Positions 1 through 9,560 of a stretch of 64,000 nt of DNA are shown piece after piece. Source of the stretch: Cydia pomonella (taxonomy: Eukaryota > Arthropoda > Insecta > Lepidoptera > Tortricidae). The stretch covers positions 1,736,001 to 1,800,000 of the forward strand of contig NC_084729.1 of assembly GCF_033807575.1 (NCBI RefSeq). The letters are read 5' to 3'. The notes beneath the pieces are model-generated. The model was given only the letters and a program-made list of their open reading frames with translations, was not told the DNA's origin and ran no database searches. Each line of letters opens with the position of its first letter. Position 1 is the first letter of the stretch. The translations under genes were made by a program, and so were the position numbers.

Positions 1-1
1 T

Positions 2-424
2 CACCCCCTGCACAACCACAAACCAGTTACTGCAAGGCTTAAGTCCCGGAAGAGCTTCGTTACAAATTCAGCTCTGCAGCACCAAACTCCCCAGGAGGCT
101 CGCCTAAAATCATGGAACTCACAACTCAACGACACGTCGTTACGCATGCCAGCTGCGGAACTCCTGCCTCCAGGGGGAAAGGAAAACTGGGCAGTATGGA
201 AAGCCCTTAACCGACTTCGAACGGGTGTTGGTCGGTCAAAAGATAATCTTCTGAGATGGGGTATTGGCCGACAAGGTGATATTTTCTGCGAGTGTGGAGT
301 CCTCCAAACAACAAAGCACATGATCGAATGTTCCCTGTGCTCAACGATATGCACTGAGGAAGATCTCCTGAGGGCTACACCCAGAGGGCTAGAAGTGGCA
401 AAGCATTGGCAGACAAGAATTTAA
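2..424 (+). mobile_element. Non-LTR retrotransposon ORF2, C-terminal end (fragment)
   Basis: The frame is open from the window edge to the stop at 422-424. It ends in a typical LINE tail: a W-x-LNRLRTGVGR block, then LLRWGI, then a Cys-rich knuckle (CECG, QTTKHMIEC). In jockey- and CR1-like elements this region follows the reverse transcriptase and the knuckle probably helps bind nucleic acid. The reverse transcriptase itself would lie outside the window to the left, so this may be a 5'-truncated copy or a longer element cut by the window edge. No host function is implied. Confidence 0.7.
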
Positions 425-693
425 TTTAAAAAGTTTGATACCTTTACACGAATAAGAAGACCAATCCTTACCGTGGCGATAGAGTTATTGTAATTGACCC
501 AGAAGGTGTTCCACTCGCCGTCCGCTCTCCGGGTTTCCTCCACTCTCGTGTCATCGGAGTCCTCGAGCCAGGTGCTTACGCAGCAACTTTTGAGAAATAA
601 AACAAAGTAGGTATAGTGGGTTAGCGAACAGTTTATTAGGTATGAGTATATAACTAGTAGATCGCCTACGGAGAAGATAAGGAGTAGTAGGTT

Positions 694-906
694 TTTAACG
701 TGGCATGGGCATCTAATGGCATATACAAGCAAAATAATATTGATGGACGCAGAGCGGATGGTAGATCCAAAAAACGATGGATTGATTGTGTGAAAGAGGA
801 TATGAGAAAGATAGGAGTGAGTGCTGAGGTGATGAAAGATAAAGGAAAATGGAAGAGAAAAACATGTTGTGCCGACCCCACGTACCGCGGGATAAGGGCA
901 GGATGA
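694..906 (+). mobile_element. RTE/BovB-like LINE tail fragment
   Basis: The frame reads DGRRADGRSKKRWIDCVKED and ends in the WKRKTCCADP motif seen at the extreme C terminus of endonuclease-reverse transcriptase proteins of moth LINEs. There is no reverse transcriptase domain upstream, so the copy is 5'-truncated and inactive. The stretch 425-693 between this and the preceding LINE shows nothing I can identify. Confidence 0.6.
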
Positions 907-1065
907 GAAAGATAACAAGTAGATCGCCTCGAACTGAACTCGATATTAGTAAAAGATTGAGTATAAGTCAAAATTGTAGTCTACTATTATCATAAAAAGC
1001 TACTTCCCCGCTAACTGAATTCGATATCTAACTAGCGTAGTTTTATGCCATCGGATAAGGGTTAC

Positions 1066-1179
1066 CTGGACAAGTCCTGACTGCATTCCATCTTGGTCTG
1101 AGCGGGGGAGGTCTCCACCGAGGACTGGGAGTACTCGGGAGACACTGAAGAGTAGTCCGGCTCTGTGGACGGCCCATGC
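1066..1179 (-). CDS. Candidate internal exon, Ser-rich protein
   Basis: Read on the minus strand, an acceptor (pyrimidine-rich, ending CACAG) precedes 1179 and a donor GTAACC follows 1066. The 114-bp exon fits one frame with one leading and two trailing bases (phase 2 in, phase 2 out) and encodes 37 residues including SSVSPEYSQSSVETSP and KMECSQDLS. This resembles the Ser-rich ends of the exons at 5264 and 7949. The other two frames are also open, so the frame is not proven. Its incoming phase does not match the phase 0 exit of the 5264-5377 exon, so at least one exon between them would be missing if they belong to one gene. Confidence 0.45.
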
Positions 1180-1374
1180 CTGTGGACATATGGAATCATA
1201 ACATACTCGTAAGAGTTCATTATATAAGTAAATGCATTGAATATTCCGGGCAATTCAAATCTTGGTTTGTTATCAGGGTTTCCTATTTATATATTTTTCT
1301 CAATATGGCCGTCCTGTAACTGATACTATACTATACGATCTCATGTGGTGGCGAATCTCAGTCATGAGGAAACG

Positions 1375-1470
1375 AGGAAACGTGTTGCCTCTCTGTCGCA
1401 CTTGTAAATTCGTACGTAAGCGTGACAGGGAGGCAACACGTCGAACGTGGTTCGCGGTAGGCCTTCTGAT
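1375..1470. mobile_element. Palindromic MITE, truncated copy
   Basis: CGTGTTGCCTCTCTGTCGCA and its near-exact reverse complement flank a centre at CGTACG, followed by the outer arm AACGTGGTTCGCGGTAGG. A full copy with both outer arms is at 29119-29226. Here the left outer arm is missing. Confidence 0.6.
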
Positions 1471-1493
1471 ACTAGTTCGTCTACGCACGTTAA

Positions 1494-2165
1494 CGCTTCG
1501 TCCAGTCTTCTGCCCACTCTTGTCCCACGTGCTTTTCTCTGGCCTGTGAATGACACTTGCCGGTCTAGACACGCGGACACTTCTTGTAGTCTTCTGCCAA
1601 CTCTGCCCACTCTTGTCCCACGTGCTTTTCGCTGGCCTGTGAATGACACTTGCCGGTCTAGACTCGCTGACGCTTCTTCCAGTCTTCTGCCCACTCTGCC
1701 CACTCTTGTCCCACGTGCTTTTATCTCACCTGTGAATTATACTTGACGGTCTAGACACGCTGACGCTTCTTCCAGTCTTCTGCCCACTCTTGTCCCACGT
1801 GCTTTTCTCTGGCCTGTGAATGATACTTGCCGGTCTAGACACGCTGACGCTTCTTCCAGTCTTCTGCCCACTTTGCCCACTCTTGTCCAACGTGCTTTTC
1901 TCTCACCTGTGAATGATACTTGCCGGTCTAGACACGCTGACGCTTCTTCCAGTCTTCTGCCCACTTTTGTCCACTTGCTGGGTTCTTACCTTTAACTAAC
2001 GCTAGGTGATCTAAGCATTCTAACGCATATCCTAGTATTCTTCCCACTTTGCCCACTGTATTCCCACTCGGGTCCCACATGTTGTTATCTCACCTGTAAC
2101 TAACGCTAGGCGGTCTAAAGACGCTGACGCTCCTCCCAGTCTTCTGCCCACTCTGCCCACTTTGC
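1494..2165. repeat. Minisatellite, 93/84-bp unit
   Basis: The anchor CGGTCTAGAC recurs at 1561, 1654, 1747, 1831 and 1924, with a diverged copy at 2111. Spacing is 93, 93, 84 and 93 bp; the 9-bp difference is gain or loss of a CTCTGCCCA-like piece. Each unit contains CTGACGCTTCTTCCAGTC and a CCACGTGCTTTT block. Several long frames cross the array only because it is repetitive; I do not regard them as genes. Confidence 0.85.
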
Positions 2166-2804
2166 CCTCTATCCTTGTCCCGCTTGCAGGGTTGCGGAAG
2201 AGACGCTCTCTTTTTTGGGGTGGATGTAGCCAATGCGCTGAATTTCTTTACGCCATATTTCGAGTTCGTGTCTTCGAAATCTGATACCTGGAAACCAGAA
2301 ATGGGAATTTATCAAAAGATTAGGCTTTTCACTTTTCATGCAACTCCGTCCGCGTAGAATTCGTTTTGTTTTTATTACCTATAGTTTTGTATACGAATCT
2401 AAATATTCCATTTCCAAAATAAAAGATTCCTTTGTTACTTGTAAAATGTTCCTGTTTCGGAAACATTTTTGGAAACTTTCTTCAACTTACACTTTAATTC
2501 AGAGTATTAACGTAGGTTCAGGTCCTTCTTTGACCCTCACTGACTGCTGAGCAGGCTCTCACTCATTCGGGTGTGCATGCTCGGGATGGCGGATATCAAA
2601 CAAATCGCTTAATATATATATGGCGGATATTTTTGTTTTTACAAAAATAAGTTATGCCCCCAGATGATTCCGACCTAACATCAAAATTGCGCAAAGGGCC
2701 TCAAAATTGTTAATTAAAATTTCTGCAGCCGGATTGTGATCTGAAATAGCGCTACGTTTTTTCTATAAGGGAACGTTTTTTCCACAATGATTTTAAACTT
2801 TATA
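2166..2804. other. Unannotated AT-rich stretch
   Basis: Nothing identifiable. The section 2190-2350 is less AT-rich and could be an old repeat, but no motif is recognisable. Confidence 0.4.
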
Positions 2805-3063
2805 CTATATTCCAGGAACAGAATCTCCTTAGGCAGAACTGTTGCAAAAGTGTCCAGCTGTCAGCTATAAATAATAGTTCCAAATCTCTCCAGAGTAGCG
2901 CTAGAGTAGCTAAGAACCTAGGCGTTATTGACGGAGTGAAGTGCGCTGTCTATTATTAGATTTTTTTCTCAAGTGTTCTACGTATTGTAGCGCCACCTTT
3001 TTATGGTTTATCGTCGGACACTTTTTGGTATATGGAGATTCTGTGCCTTGCCTCTACCTTCCA
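2805..3063. mobile_element. MITE family H, copy 1
   Basis: Ends are inverted: AGAATCTCC near 2820 and GGAGATTCT near 3035, with outer CCTTCC-type sequence. The core GTTGCAAAAGTGTCCAGC is shared with copies at 13812-13985 (reverse) and 52929-53200. No coding capacity. Confidence 0.65.
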
Positions 3064-3640
3064 TATATATTCCTACTCCTCTACAAAGAGCATATAATCA
3101 CTACGTTTTAAGAGACGGGACTTCCATACTAGTGAGTGGAATCCCTTTGTTTCGCAAATCATTACCAAAATGTACGACAAAGAACTGTCAAAGAATCATA
3201 GTACCAACATAAGCAATTTAAATAGTGTAGTACGCTACACGCTTGCGTTTCTTATCGATATCGATAAAATGGGGAGGGTTGAAATATAGACTCTTGTCTA
3301 CAAATTTTGTACTCGAAATCAAGTTAGGATCGAGTCCACATTTAAGTTGTATGTTATATAGTGAATAGTTCTATGAGTGGACTAATACGTGGTCGGGCTT
3401 AATGTGGACTCGATTTTTTTTAGAACACCTTGTTGTTATTCACCACTAGGAAGGATCAAAGTAGCACTTTTTCCCTACTAGGAGGGATCACTTTTTTCCT
3501 CTTTTTGCATACTTCTTAGGTTAAATTATTTAATTACCATTGATTAAATTTATTGATTCATTTGTACCATAATAATTTCCTCACAGGTGATGTGAAAAGC
3601 AGTATGTAAATTTATCACGTGGTAGCAAAAATATTTCCAC
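3064..3640. other. Unannotated AT-rich stretch
   Basis: Contains two GGATCAC..TTTTTTCC-type short direct repeats near 3440-3500 and nothing else identifiable. Confidence 0.35.
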
Positions 3641-3644
3641 CTTA

Positions 3645-3765
3645 GGGTGGTATTCCACCTATCCAATTTCTTGGTCCAATGTCATTGCGTCTTACTCTGT
3701 CATTAATCAAAATGTGAGACGCAATACACATTGGACAAAGAAATTGCATAGGTGGAATACCACCC
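3645..3765. mobile_element. MITE with ~50-bp inverted repeats
   Basis: Starts GGGTGGTATTCCACCTAT and ends in its reverse complement; the arms continue inward (TTGGTCCAATGT, GACGCAAT) to leave only about 20 bp of loop. Flanked by TA-containing sequence. Confidence 0.75.
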
Positions 3766-3827
3766 ATAGGCGTTAACACTTGAATCCCTCACTACGCTAC
3801 GATTCTATTTAGAATACCTCGTTACAC

Positions 3828-4486
3828 TCAGATTGTAATTATAAAATCCTTCACTATTTTTTTTCTTAATTTTTTTTTATTAAAAGCACTATTTTTTAAA
3901 TGATCTGCAGATACATGTTTCAATAAATGTAACTTTTCTATGGGAAGATGTATCAGGTCAACGTTCCCAACAAATTTAACCCACTGCCTGCATCTGAAAA
4001 CATACAGCCTTGGTTATGTACAGTTTATATTCCAAGTGTTTGCTAATGAGATGATCAACTGATTATTTAGCGCTAATATGCATCTATAAATCAAATCATA
4101 TATGTTAAATAATGACCATTAATGCATAGATGATAGATAATTTTCCACTCAAAATCTTCGACGAATTAATTTTGTGTCACATTGCATGCAAGTTCTCAGG
4201 AAATTTCACATATTTTATTTTATTACTTACACTGATATACAAATAAACATACAATTATCGATAGTTTTAGTACATCCCTAGTTCACAACTAAAAATAATA
4301 TAAAATATCAAATTTTCGATGTGTTTAAAGCCTGCTGCACCAAAATAAGGTCAAAAGTATCTAAAGCAATACGTACCGGTCTTTATCCAAGGGAAATTTC
4401 GTCATAAAATCCCTTTTCTCGTGATTTTCTCGAGTGGCTCGCTTGCCACATATTTCACACTTAGTAAACCGTTTTCTCGGTGGCAT
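3828..4486 (-). CDS. THAP-type zinc-finger protein, 91 aa, two exons
   Basis: Exon 1 is 4486-4377 (ATG at 4486-4484) and exon 2 is 3993-3828 (TGA at 3830-3828); the 383-bp intron starts GTACGT and ends TTTTCAG. Joined length is 276 bp, exactly 92 codons. The N terminus carries C10-x2-C13, then F27 and FP at 31-32, an R-x-x-x-W block (W41), and a VSADH segment where the domain normally has V-C-S/A-x-H. THAP domains bind DNA through a C2CH zinc site; here the third ligand is Ser65 and the final His68 is kept. The AVPTIF box is also weak (IVKDF). No other domain follows. It may be a minimal THAP protein, the start of a longer gene with exons I missed, or a decaying copy of a host or P-element-like gene. 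It sits in the interval between the exons at 5264 and 1179, on the same strand. Confidence 0.6.
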
Positions 4487-4726
4487 TGTAACAAACTCGT
4501 TCTTTACTCTGATCACGGTTCACTATTTTCGATATTTTCACTAAATAATAAAGAAATTGCACGAAATACCCGAACAAAACATTGAAGCCTTCATAACAAA
4601 CAAAACAATTAGGCTGACAGTTGACTTGATGTAAACTTGACAGAATAAATAGCACTGATGTTTTATTTTTCTTCGTTGGCAAAGATTTGCGAAACAAGTT
4701 CCATACAAAACTTATTTTGTTCCTAG

Positions 4727-5044
4727 TTGCGTCAGCCTGCTCCTCTACTGTTATCTGTCATTTATGCATTCATTGACATTGACACGAATATAAGAACATA
4801 CATAAAAGGTTTCAAGAAAAGTCTATATTGTCTATTCCTCATAACAGCACTTGTGCTTTTAATCGCTATAACGTTACTGCGATTAATGGCTACCAACAAC
4901 TACTTCATAAGTCAGAAACACGCATGTGACACCCGTAATATAGCAACACCCATAGACTACGAAGACCGCTTAGGGTTGCTTGTTAGTCTCCGTAGGCTAC
5001 GGTGGCCAAAATCGAGAAAAACCCTGTCCAAAAATTTAATTTAG
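4727..5044 (+). CDS. Possible membrane-protein exon (uncertain)
   Basis: An open frame of 105 codons contains a convincing hydrophobic segment (LYCLFLITALVLLIAITLL, residues about 32-50) preceded by Lys residues, as in a type II membrane protein. It starts about 240 bp from the ATG of the minus-strand THAP gene, so a shared promoter is conceivable. I do not recognise the family, and a chance frame is possible. A GTTAGT donor-like site lies near 4981. Confidence 0.25.
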   Translation: MRQPAPLLLSVIYAFIDIDTNIRTYIKGFKKSLYCLFLITALVLLIAITLLRLMATNNYFISQKHACDTRNIATPIDYEDRLGLLVSLRRLRWPKSRKTLSKNLI

Positions 5045-5263
5045 CAAAGAGCAAGTACCAGGGCCTCATGTCTTGGCTATATATACTTTTGCTTTGTTTA
5101 CCTAAATTAAGATTTATTTTTGTTGACTCGTAAACTCGTAAAAATGTGGCAATGTCATAATTTATGTCAAATGTCTATAATGGCCTTCCCTCACTTTGCT
5201 CTGTTTACTTGAGTGCACTGCAAAGTAAGCTTAGATGGACTCTAAGATTGCATCTATAGGTAC

Positions 5264-5377
5264 CTGGCTGAGTTCCAAGGTCATGTCCTCCATCGACGTG
5301 TCACGTTTAGAAGACCGGGACTCGTTGGACAATGTCTTCGGAGAAGGTTTCTGGGTCCTCGGGGTCCCCAGAGAGAC
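5264..5377 (-). CDS. Internal exon of Ser/Pro-rich host gene (duplicate of 7949 exon)
   Basis: Acceptor ending TTCACGTAG, donor CAG|GTACCT, length 114 bp, phase 0 to phase 0. The 38 residues begin VSLGTPRTQKPSPK and end EDMTLELSQ. About 25 positions match the second half of the exon at 7949-8111 (SLDTPKTRKPPSPKK ... LELSQ), so one arose by exon duplication. The phase 0 exit of the upstream exon fits direct splicing. Low sequence complexity, many Ser/Thr next to Pro or Lys, no recognised domain: probably a disordered, phosphorylatable segment. Alternative use of the two exons is possible, but the phases differ at the 5' side, so they are not simple interchangeable cassettes. Confidence 0.65.
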
Positions 5378-5503
5378 CTACGTGAAATTAACGACAGGTG
5401 AAATGGAAGGTGGATGGATGCTATGTACTGTGAGCTGCGAAATCGCATGGAGAAATTATGAATGAATACATTGATAAAGTCGCCATGCACTTTTATGGCT
5501 GAT

Positions 5504-5645
5504 GGTACACGGTCACGTCTGAAAATATCGATACGGACAAAGTGTCAAAAATATGTATACACTAACTTAATATATGGGCCATAAAGTCGTGTATACATAT
5601 TTTTGGAACTTCGATCGTGTCGATGTTTTCAGACGTGACTGTACA
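5504..5645. mobile_element. MITE family K, copy 1
   Basis: Near-palindrome: TACACGGTCACGTCTGAAAA at the left and its reverse complement at the right, with ATATGTATACAC inside each arm. A second copy in opposite orientation lies at 44187-44324. Confidence 0.75.
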
Positions 5646-5713
5646 CCTACCTATCTTTTATGGAATAATGCCCTTTTTCTGACTTAATTATCGGTTGCAA
5701 GGGCATATAGTAT

Positions 5714-5902
5714 ACTGAGGGTACTTAGACAACGATATATATAATATATAAATATTTATAAATACTTAAATACATAGAAAACACCCATGATTTAGGAACA
5801 AATATCCATGCTCATCACACGAATAAATGCCCTTACCAGGATTTGAACCCGGGACCATCAGCTTCATAGGCAGGGTCACTAGGTCACTACCCAGGGTCGT
5901 CA
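5714..5902 (-). mobile_element. tRNA-derived SINE, family A
   Basis: Reverse copy. The head (TGACGACC, then GGTTCAAATCC B box) is at the right and the tail with GTTGTCTAAGTACCC at the left. The 3' end after TTGTGTTGAG is replaced. Confidence 0.8.
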
Positions 5903-6163
5903 AAAGAATAATTAAAATTAAAATAAAATTATAATTCATTAAATCGTTAAAGCTGAAATGTTGTCAATTATCAATACGTTCTTAGTTTTAATTTTTAATT
6001 ACTATTATAATATTAGTTTAATTTTTAAGTAGTTTTATTTTATGGCTAGTTTAGTTTTAATTTTATACCTAGTTGGTTTTTAAAACTAGGTAACTTAATT
6101 TATCTAATTTAACTTTAACATTTGACTGATATGTCACAGGCCTTTGCGTCTATTGCAGACGAT

Positions 6164-6640
6164 TTAAGCATTGCTGTTTAGACAATGGGTTTGGTGACTG
6201 TGGAGGCCGATGCGTGAGCGGCACGACCTCCCACATTTTTGGCAGAGAAAGCTCATGCCACCTGAGGTTCCAGTCCCGATTTGCTTTCTGCGACACCTTC
6301 TGCTATCTAACGTAGTAAACCAGGCTTGGTCGCATAGCTTTCTCCCCTCCACAACACGCTTGCGCCATCCATCACGGTCTGCAGCTAAAGTTTCCCAGGC
6401 ATGGTGGTCGATTACAAATGCTGACATGTCACGCTTAACACAGTCTTTAAAGCGCAGCATCGGTCTTCCAACGTTCCTTTTAGCATACGCAACTGCACCA
6501 AGCAAGACACGTCGAGGTATTCTAGAGGATTCCATCCGGTGCACATGCCCCAGCCACCGCAAGCGTCTCTGTTTGAGAAGAGCGGCAAGACTGGGCAGCT
6601 GCGCTTTTTCAAGAACCCTCTGATTTTGATATGTAATGTT
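6164..6640 (-). mobile_element. Non-LTR retrotransposon C-terminal end with C2H2 finger
   Basis: The minus-strand frame contains LKQRRLRWLGHVHRME, GRPMLRFKDCVKRDM, W-x-x-L-A-x-DR-x-x-W and a terminal C-x2-C-x12-H finger (CQKCGRS ... SHQTHC). These are landmarks of the end of a LINE ORF2 after the reverse transcriptase. The reverse transcriptase is missing. The open frame runs on upstream to 6790 but the extra part is AT-rich and not related. A second fragment of a similar finger is at 57930-58010. Confidence 0.75.
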
Positions 6641-6826
6641 ATTATTAATAGTAATACAAATATTAAATATATGAGATGATAAGCTCAAATATTGTTGGGG
6701 TAGTAACTGTGACATCATCTGGCGGTATACTTGTGATGTCGTCCAAGCTAACACACGTGATGGGCCCCACGGTCTACAACAGGTTGCCAAGCATTGTTAC
6801 TGAGGCCACAAGTCAGCATAGCTTTA

Positions 6827-6880
6827 AACTATGACTATGACTATGACTATGACTATGACTATGACTATGACTATGACTAT
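6827..6880. repeat. Hexanucleotide microsatellite (CTATGA)n
   Basis: About nine perfect units of ACTATG. Confidence 0.95.
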
Positions 6881-7264
6881 AAAGATTTTAAGAGGAACTG
6901 CCAGCTACACTGAAAGAAATGTTTGCATAACTGTAACAAAATTTTGGTTACTGTTTACACAAAAATTGGGACTTGCGAACTATGTATGTGTTATATGTTA
7001 CAAAACCGTGTTTGGCTATCAGTGTTCAGGTACTGGGTATACACTACAAAATAAGTTTGTAAATTTATGCAAAGTTTATTTTCTTATAACCGTAGTTTAG
7101 TTATTTAGTAAAGTTACAAAACCAGTTCGGCTATCTATTTTTTTCAGTGTAGTGTAAGGCCTGAGTAGACGTCCGAGTTGGGCGTGCAGCGGGGCGTGCA
7201 GCGTGTATGTTAATCAAATGCAAACGTATAGGAGCGGCCTTAGTGCTAGTGTTGGTAGGAACAC

Positions 7265-7665
7265 AATTATTTTGAGTCTAAATTGATGAACTCGTTTCTT
7301 TTTTACGAGACTCAGAGCTTAAAAAACTTCTGAGTCTTTAAAGTCCCGGAGTCCTTTATTGAGTCTTTTTTAAGCGCAAATCAAAAGGACTCGAGTCTCC
7401 GAATAAAGACAGTCAACAATTTTATAGGTTTTACCTAAACTACAGTAAAGGAAATAGGCGCTATTGTATGATTTATGTTATCTACATCCATGAATTTTAC
7501 ATAAAGACAACGCATTTCGAAGTTATTTGTAAAAAAATTACAAGTCTCCGAAAAGGACTCAAGTCTCTACAAACGACTCGGGACTCTAATAAGTCGAAAA
7601 GGACTCGAGTTTCGTCTTAATTATAAGAGTGAAAAACTGAGTCGAGTCTTAAAGCAGAGGACTCA
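7265..7665. repeat. Cluster of GAGTC/GACTC words
   Basis: Fourteen GAGTC or GACTC pentamers in about 400 bp, several combined as GGACTCGAGTC palindromes. Random expectation would be about one. Units are irregularly spaced, so it is not a simple tandem array. Confidence 0.7.
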
Positions 7666-7667
7666 AA

Positions 7668-7812
7668 GTATGTATTTTCTATGTATTTAAGTATTTATAA
7701 ATATTTATATATTATATATATCGTTGTCTAAGTACCCTCAACACAAGCCTTATTGAGCTTACTGTGGGACTTAGTCAATTTGTGTAATAATGTCCTATAA
7801 TATTTAATTTAA
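7668..7812 (+). mobile_element. SINE family A, 3' part only
   Basis: Starts at TTTTCTATGTATTTAAG and runs through TATCGTTGTCTAAGTACCC to GTCCTATAATATTTA; the tRNA-like head is absent. Confidence 0.8.
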
Positions 7813-7948
7813 TGTAATATTTAATTGAACACTTGTGAGCCCGACGCTACGCTGCACGCCCCGCTGAACGCTCCGCTTCGAGCGTATATTCAGGTCTTGC
7901 ACTCATAGGGACTATTTTTCGCCGCTATTGGGATAATTCTAATCTTAC

Positions 7949-8111
7949 CTGACTGAGCTCCAGTGACACATCATCTTCCAGCGAAGTCTCCTGGCTCTTG
8001 GATGACTGGGACTCGGTGAGCTTCTTCGGCGAGGGGGGTTTCCTGGTCTTCGGGGTGTCGAGGGAGGGGCGGCGGCGGTATGAGCCTGGGAGGGAGTTGG
8101 CGCGGTCACCT
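7949..8111 (-). CDS. Internal exon of Ser/Lys/Pro-rich host gene
   Basis: Strong acceptor (CTTCTTCCTACTCTGACCAG) and donor CAG|GTAAGA; 163 bp, phase 2 in, phase 0 out. The 54 residues include SYRRRPSLDTPKTRKPPSP, LTESQSSKSQETS and VSLELSQ. The leading A completes the split Lys codon left by the exon at 9375-9560, and the phase 0 exit fits 5264-5377. GC-rich third positions contrast with the AT-rich surroundings. No known domain; basic then Ser-rich then acidic, as in disordered regulatory regions. I do not recognise the gene. Confidence 0.75.
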
Positions 8112-8888
8112 CTGGTCAGAGTAGGAAGAAGGGTTATTTATTTAATTTCAATAATATATAATTATGTTTTGATCATAGCAGTTGAAAGGTAAGTAGACGG
8201 AAAGGTGATTCGGTTCATTTATGATTGCTCTTATTTGGAAATAGTCTATCACAGCTAGTGAGACTAGGGTGATTAGCCAATGGGCCAATCCCTTAACCCT
8301 ATTTGAACCCAAGAGCCACTAAAGTAGTCATGTGCTATCGTGCCTACCACGCCAACGACCACTAAAGGGGTCATGGCAGACGCTGTCGAAGCAATTTTAC
8401 TGTTGACAGATAAGGTTTAAATCCGTTTCTCACTAGTTGGGATGTTGGCGTGTATGTCACATTTCGATGCGAGAGAGAAAGCGTTCAAAAGGTTAACGCT
8501 CTTTAGCGTAGCGTAGTCTCTCTCTATCACTCTTCTATATTAGTGCGACAGTGACAGTAGCGTTTCTTTTGCTACGGAGCGTTAACGATTGGGATCACTG
8601 ACATAAATATACTAGACAGGCTATCGAGAACAAATTGTGTCCGCCATTTTCGACGTTTGACGTCTGTCACTCAGCTATAGAATAAGCATAGCTGTGTAGC
8701 TAGCCAGAGGCGCCGGTACTTCATTGAGGTGTGGAAGCATTTTCTTCCAGTGGTCTTCTCTAGTACTACATAATACCAAAATGATTGGGATGTTGCATAC
8801 GCACCCAGGTAGACCAACTGTCATATCCATATGAGACGTTAGTTTTCGGTTGACAAATTGAACCCCGCAGAGAGCAACCGTACCTATA
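8112..8888. other. Intron with old repeats
   Basis: A palindromic pair around GGTTAACGCTC (8491) and GAGCGTTAACG (8577) suggests a degenerate MITE. The rest is unremarkable. Confidence 0.35.
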
Positions 8889-9125
8889 CTCTGTAACTTT
8901 AGGTATTTAAATAAGAGTTAACAAAATCTACCCTCAAATGGCTCCTTAAGCCAGTTGAGGGTAGATGAAAACATTACATGATCAAATAATGTAGGTTAAA
9001 GTCAGCTCGTTCAGAGATAGATCCAGGCGGTTTTGTATTTGGTTGGTTAACCAATAAATGTTATAACTACCCGAAAATGTACAAATTGTTTGTTTACTTT
9101 TATTTAAATACCTAAAGATACAGAG
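8889..9125. mobile_element. MITE family L, copy 1
   Basis: Ends CTCTGTAACTTTAGGTATTT and its near reverse complement, flanked by TA. Inside is a 37-nt hairpin (CTACCCTCAA ... TTGAGGGTAG). The second copy is 32852-33084, also flanked by TA. Confidence 0.8.
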
Positions 9126-9374
9126 TTATAGATAGAGGTAAGATAAGAAAGATGTTATATACCTCTATTAAGTACCTAGGTATTTGAGTTGCTGTATTCT
9201 CTGTGTTATTATCTCGTATGAGATGTGCAATAGTATTTTTATTATGTATCAAAAGATATTCAGGACATGTTCGGGACCTCTGCCTGAATTTCAGCTTCAT
9301 GTCTCACATTAAGTACATTCGGCTACTCGTAATACGCGTACGAAGTACGAGCAGACCCAATTATAGGTACATAC

Positions 9375-9560
9375 TTCTTTAACAACTGTTTCCCAGTAAC
9401 AACAAAGTCCAAGTTCTGCGGCTTGGTGACCTTCTTCGGCGTAGAGGTAGCTGAAGCGGGGGGTGACTTCTTCTTCTTGGAGCCTCGAGAGGATGCCGAG
9501 CCGCGCCGCGAGCGCGGATCTGGATCGTAGTCCGACGGCCAGCGGTCGTTGCGCTGCATA
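9375..9560 (-). CDS. Internal exon of basic, Ser/Lys-rich host gene
   Basis: Acceptor CTTCTTTCTGTTTCTAG and donor GAA|GTATGT bound 186 bp. The chosen frame (one leading base, 61 codons, two trailing bases) encodes QRNDRWPSDYDPDPRSRRGS, a KKKKSPPASATSTPKK stretch and NLDFVVTGKQLLKK. It leaves AA, completed by the first A of the exon at 8111, which supports this frame over a second fully open one. The protein segment is strongly basic and Ser-rich and probably disordered. The upstream exon must end in phase 2, which the candidate at 18446-18506 does not. Gene identity unknown. Confidence 0.7.

Larger units (their letters stand above)
7147..7907. mobile_element. Non-autonomous DNA element with ~55-bp inverted ends
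   Basis: The left end (GTGTAAGGCCTGAGTAGACG ... GCAGCGGGGCGTGCAGCGT) and the reverse complement of the right end (GTGCAAGACCTGAATATACG ... GCGGGGCGTGCAGCG) match over about 55 bp. The middle holds a cluster of GAGTC/GACTC words (7265-7665) and a SINE tail (7668-7812). No transposase. Confidence 0.65.

Noticed and set aside
1447..1964. Genes in both strands of 1362-1964
   Set aside because: All follow the 93/84-bp minisatellite.
4461..4697. Minus frame MFRKSLPTKK overlapping the THAP start
   Set aside because: Different frame from the THAP exon, AT-rich, no recognisable content; it covers the upstream region of that gene.
4961..5040. Family C relation of the GTCTCCGTAGGCTACGG motif in the 4727 frame
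   Set aside because: Only about 15 bp resemble family C; too short to call a repeat, but it lowers confidence in that frame.
6210..6623. 137-codon plus frame
   Set aside because: Shadow of the LINE tail on the minus strand.
9375..9560. Alternative frame YAAQRPLAVGL ... through the same exon
   Set aside because: Also open, but its exit phase does not fit the next exon, and its composition differs from the neighbouring exons.
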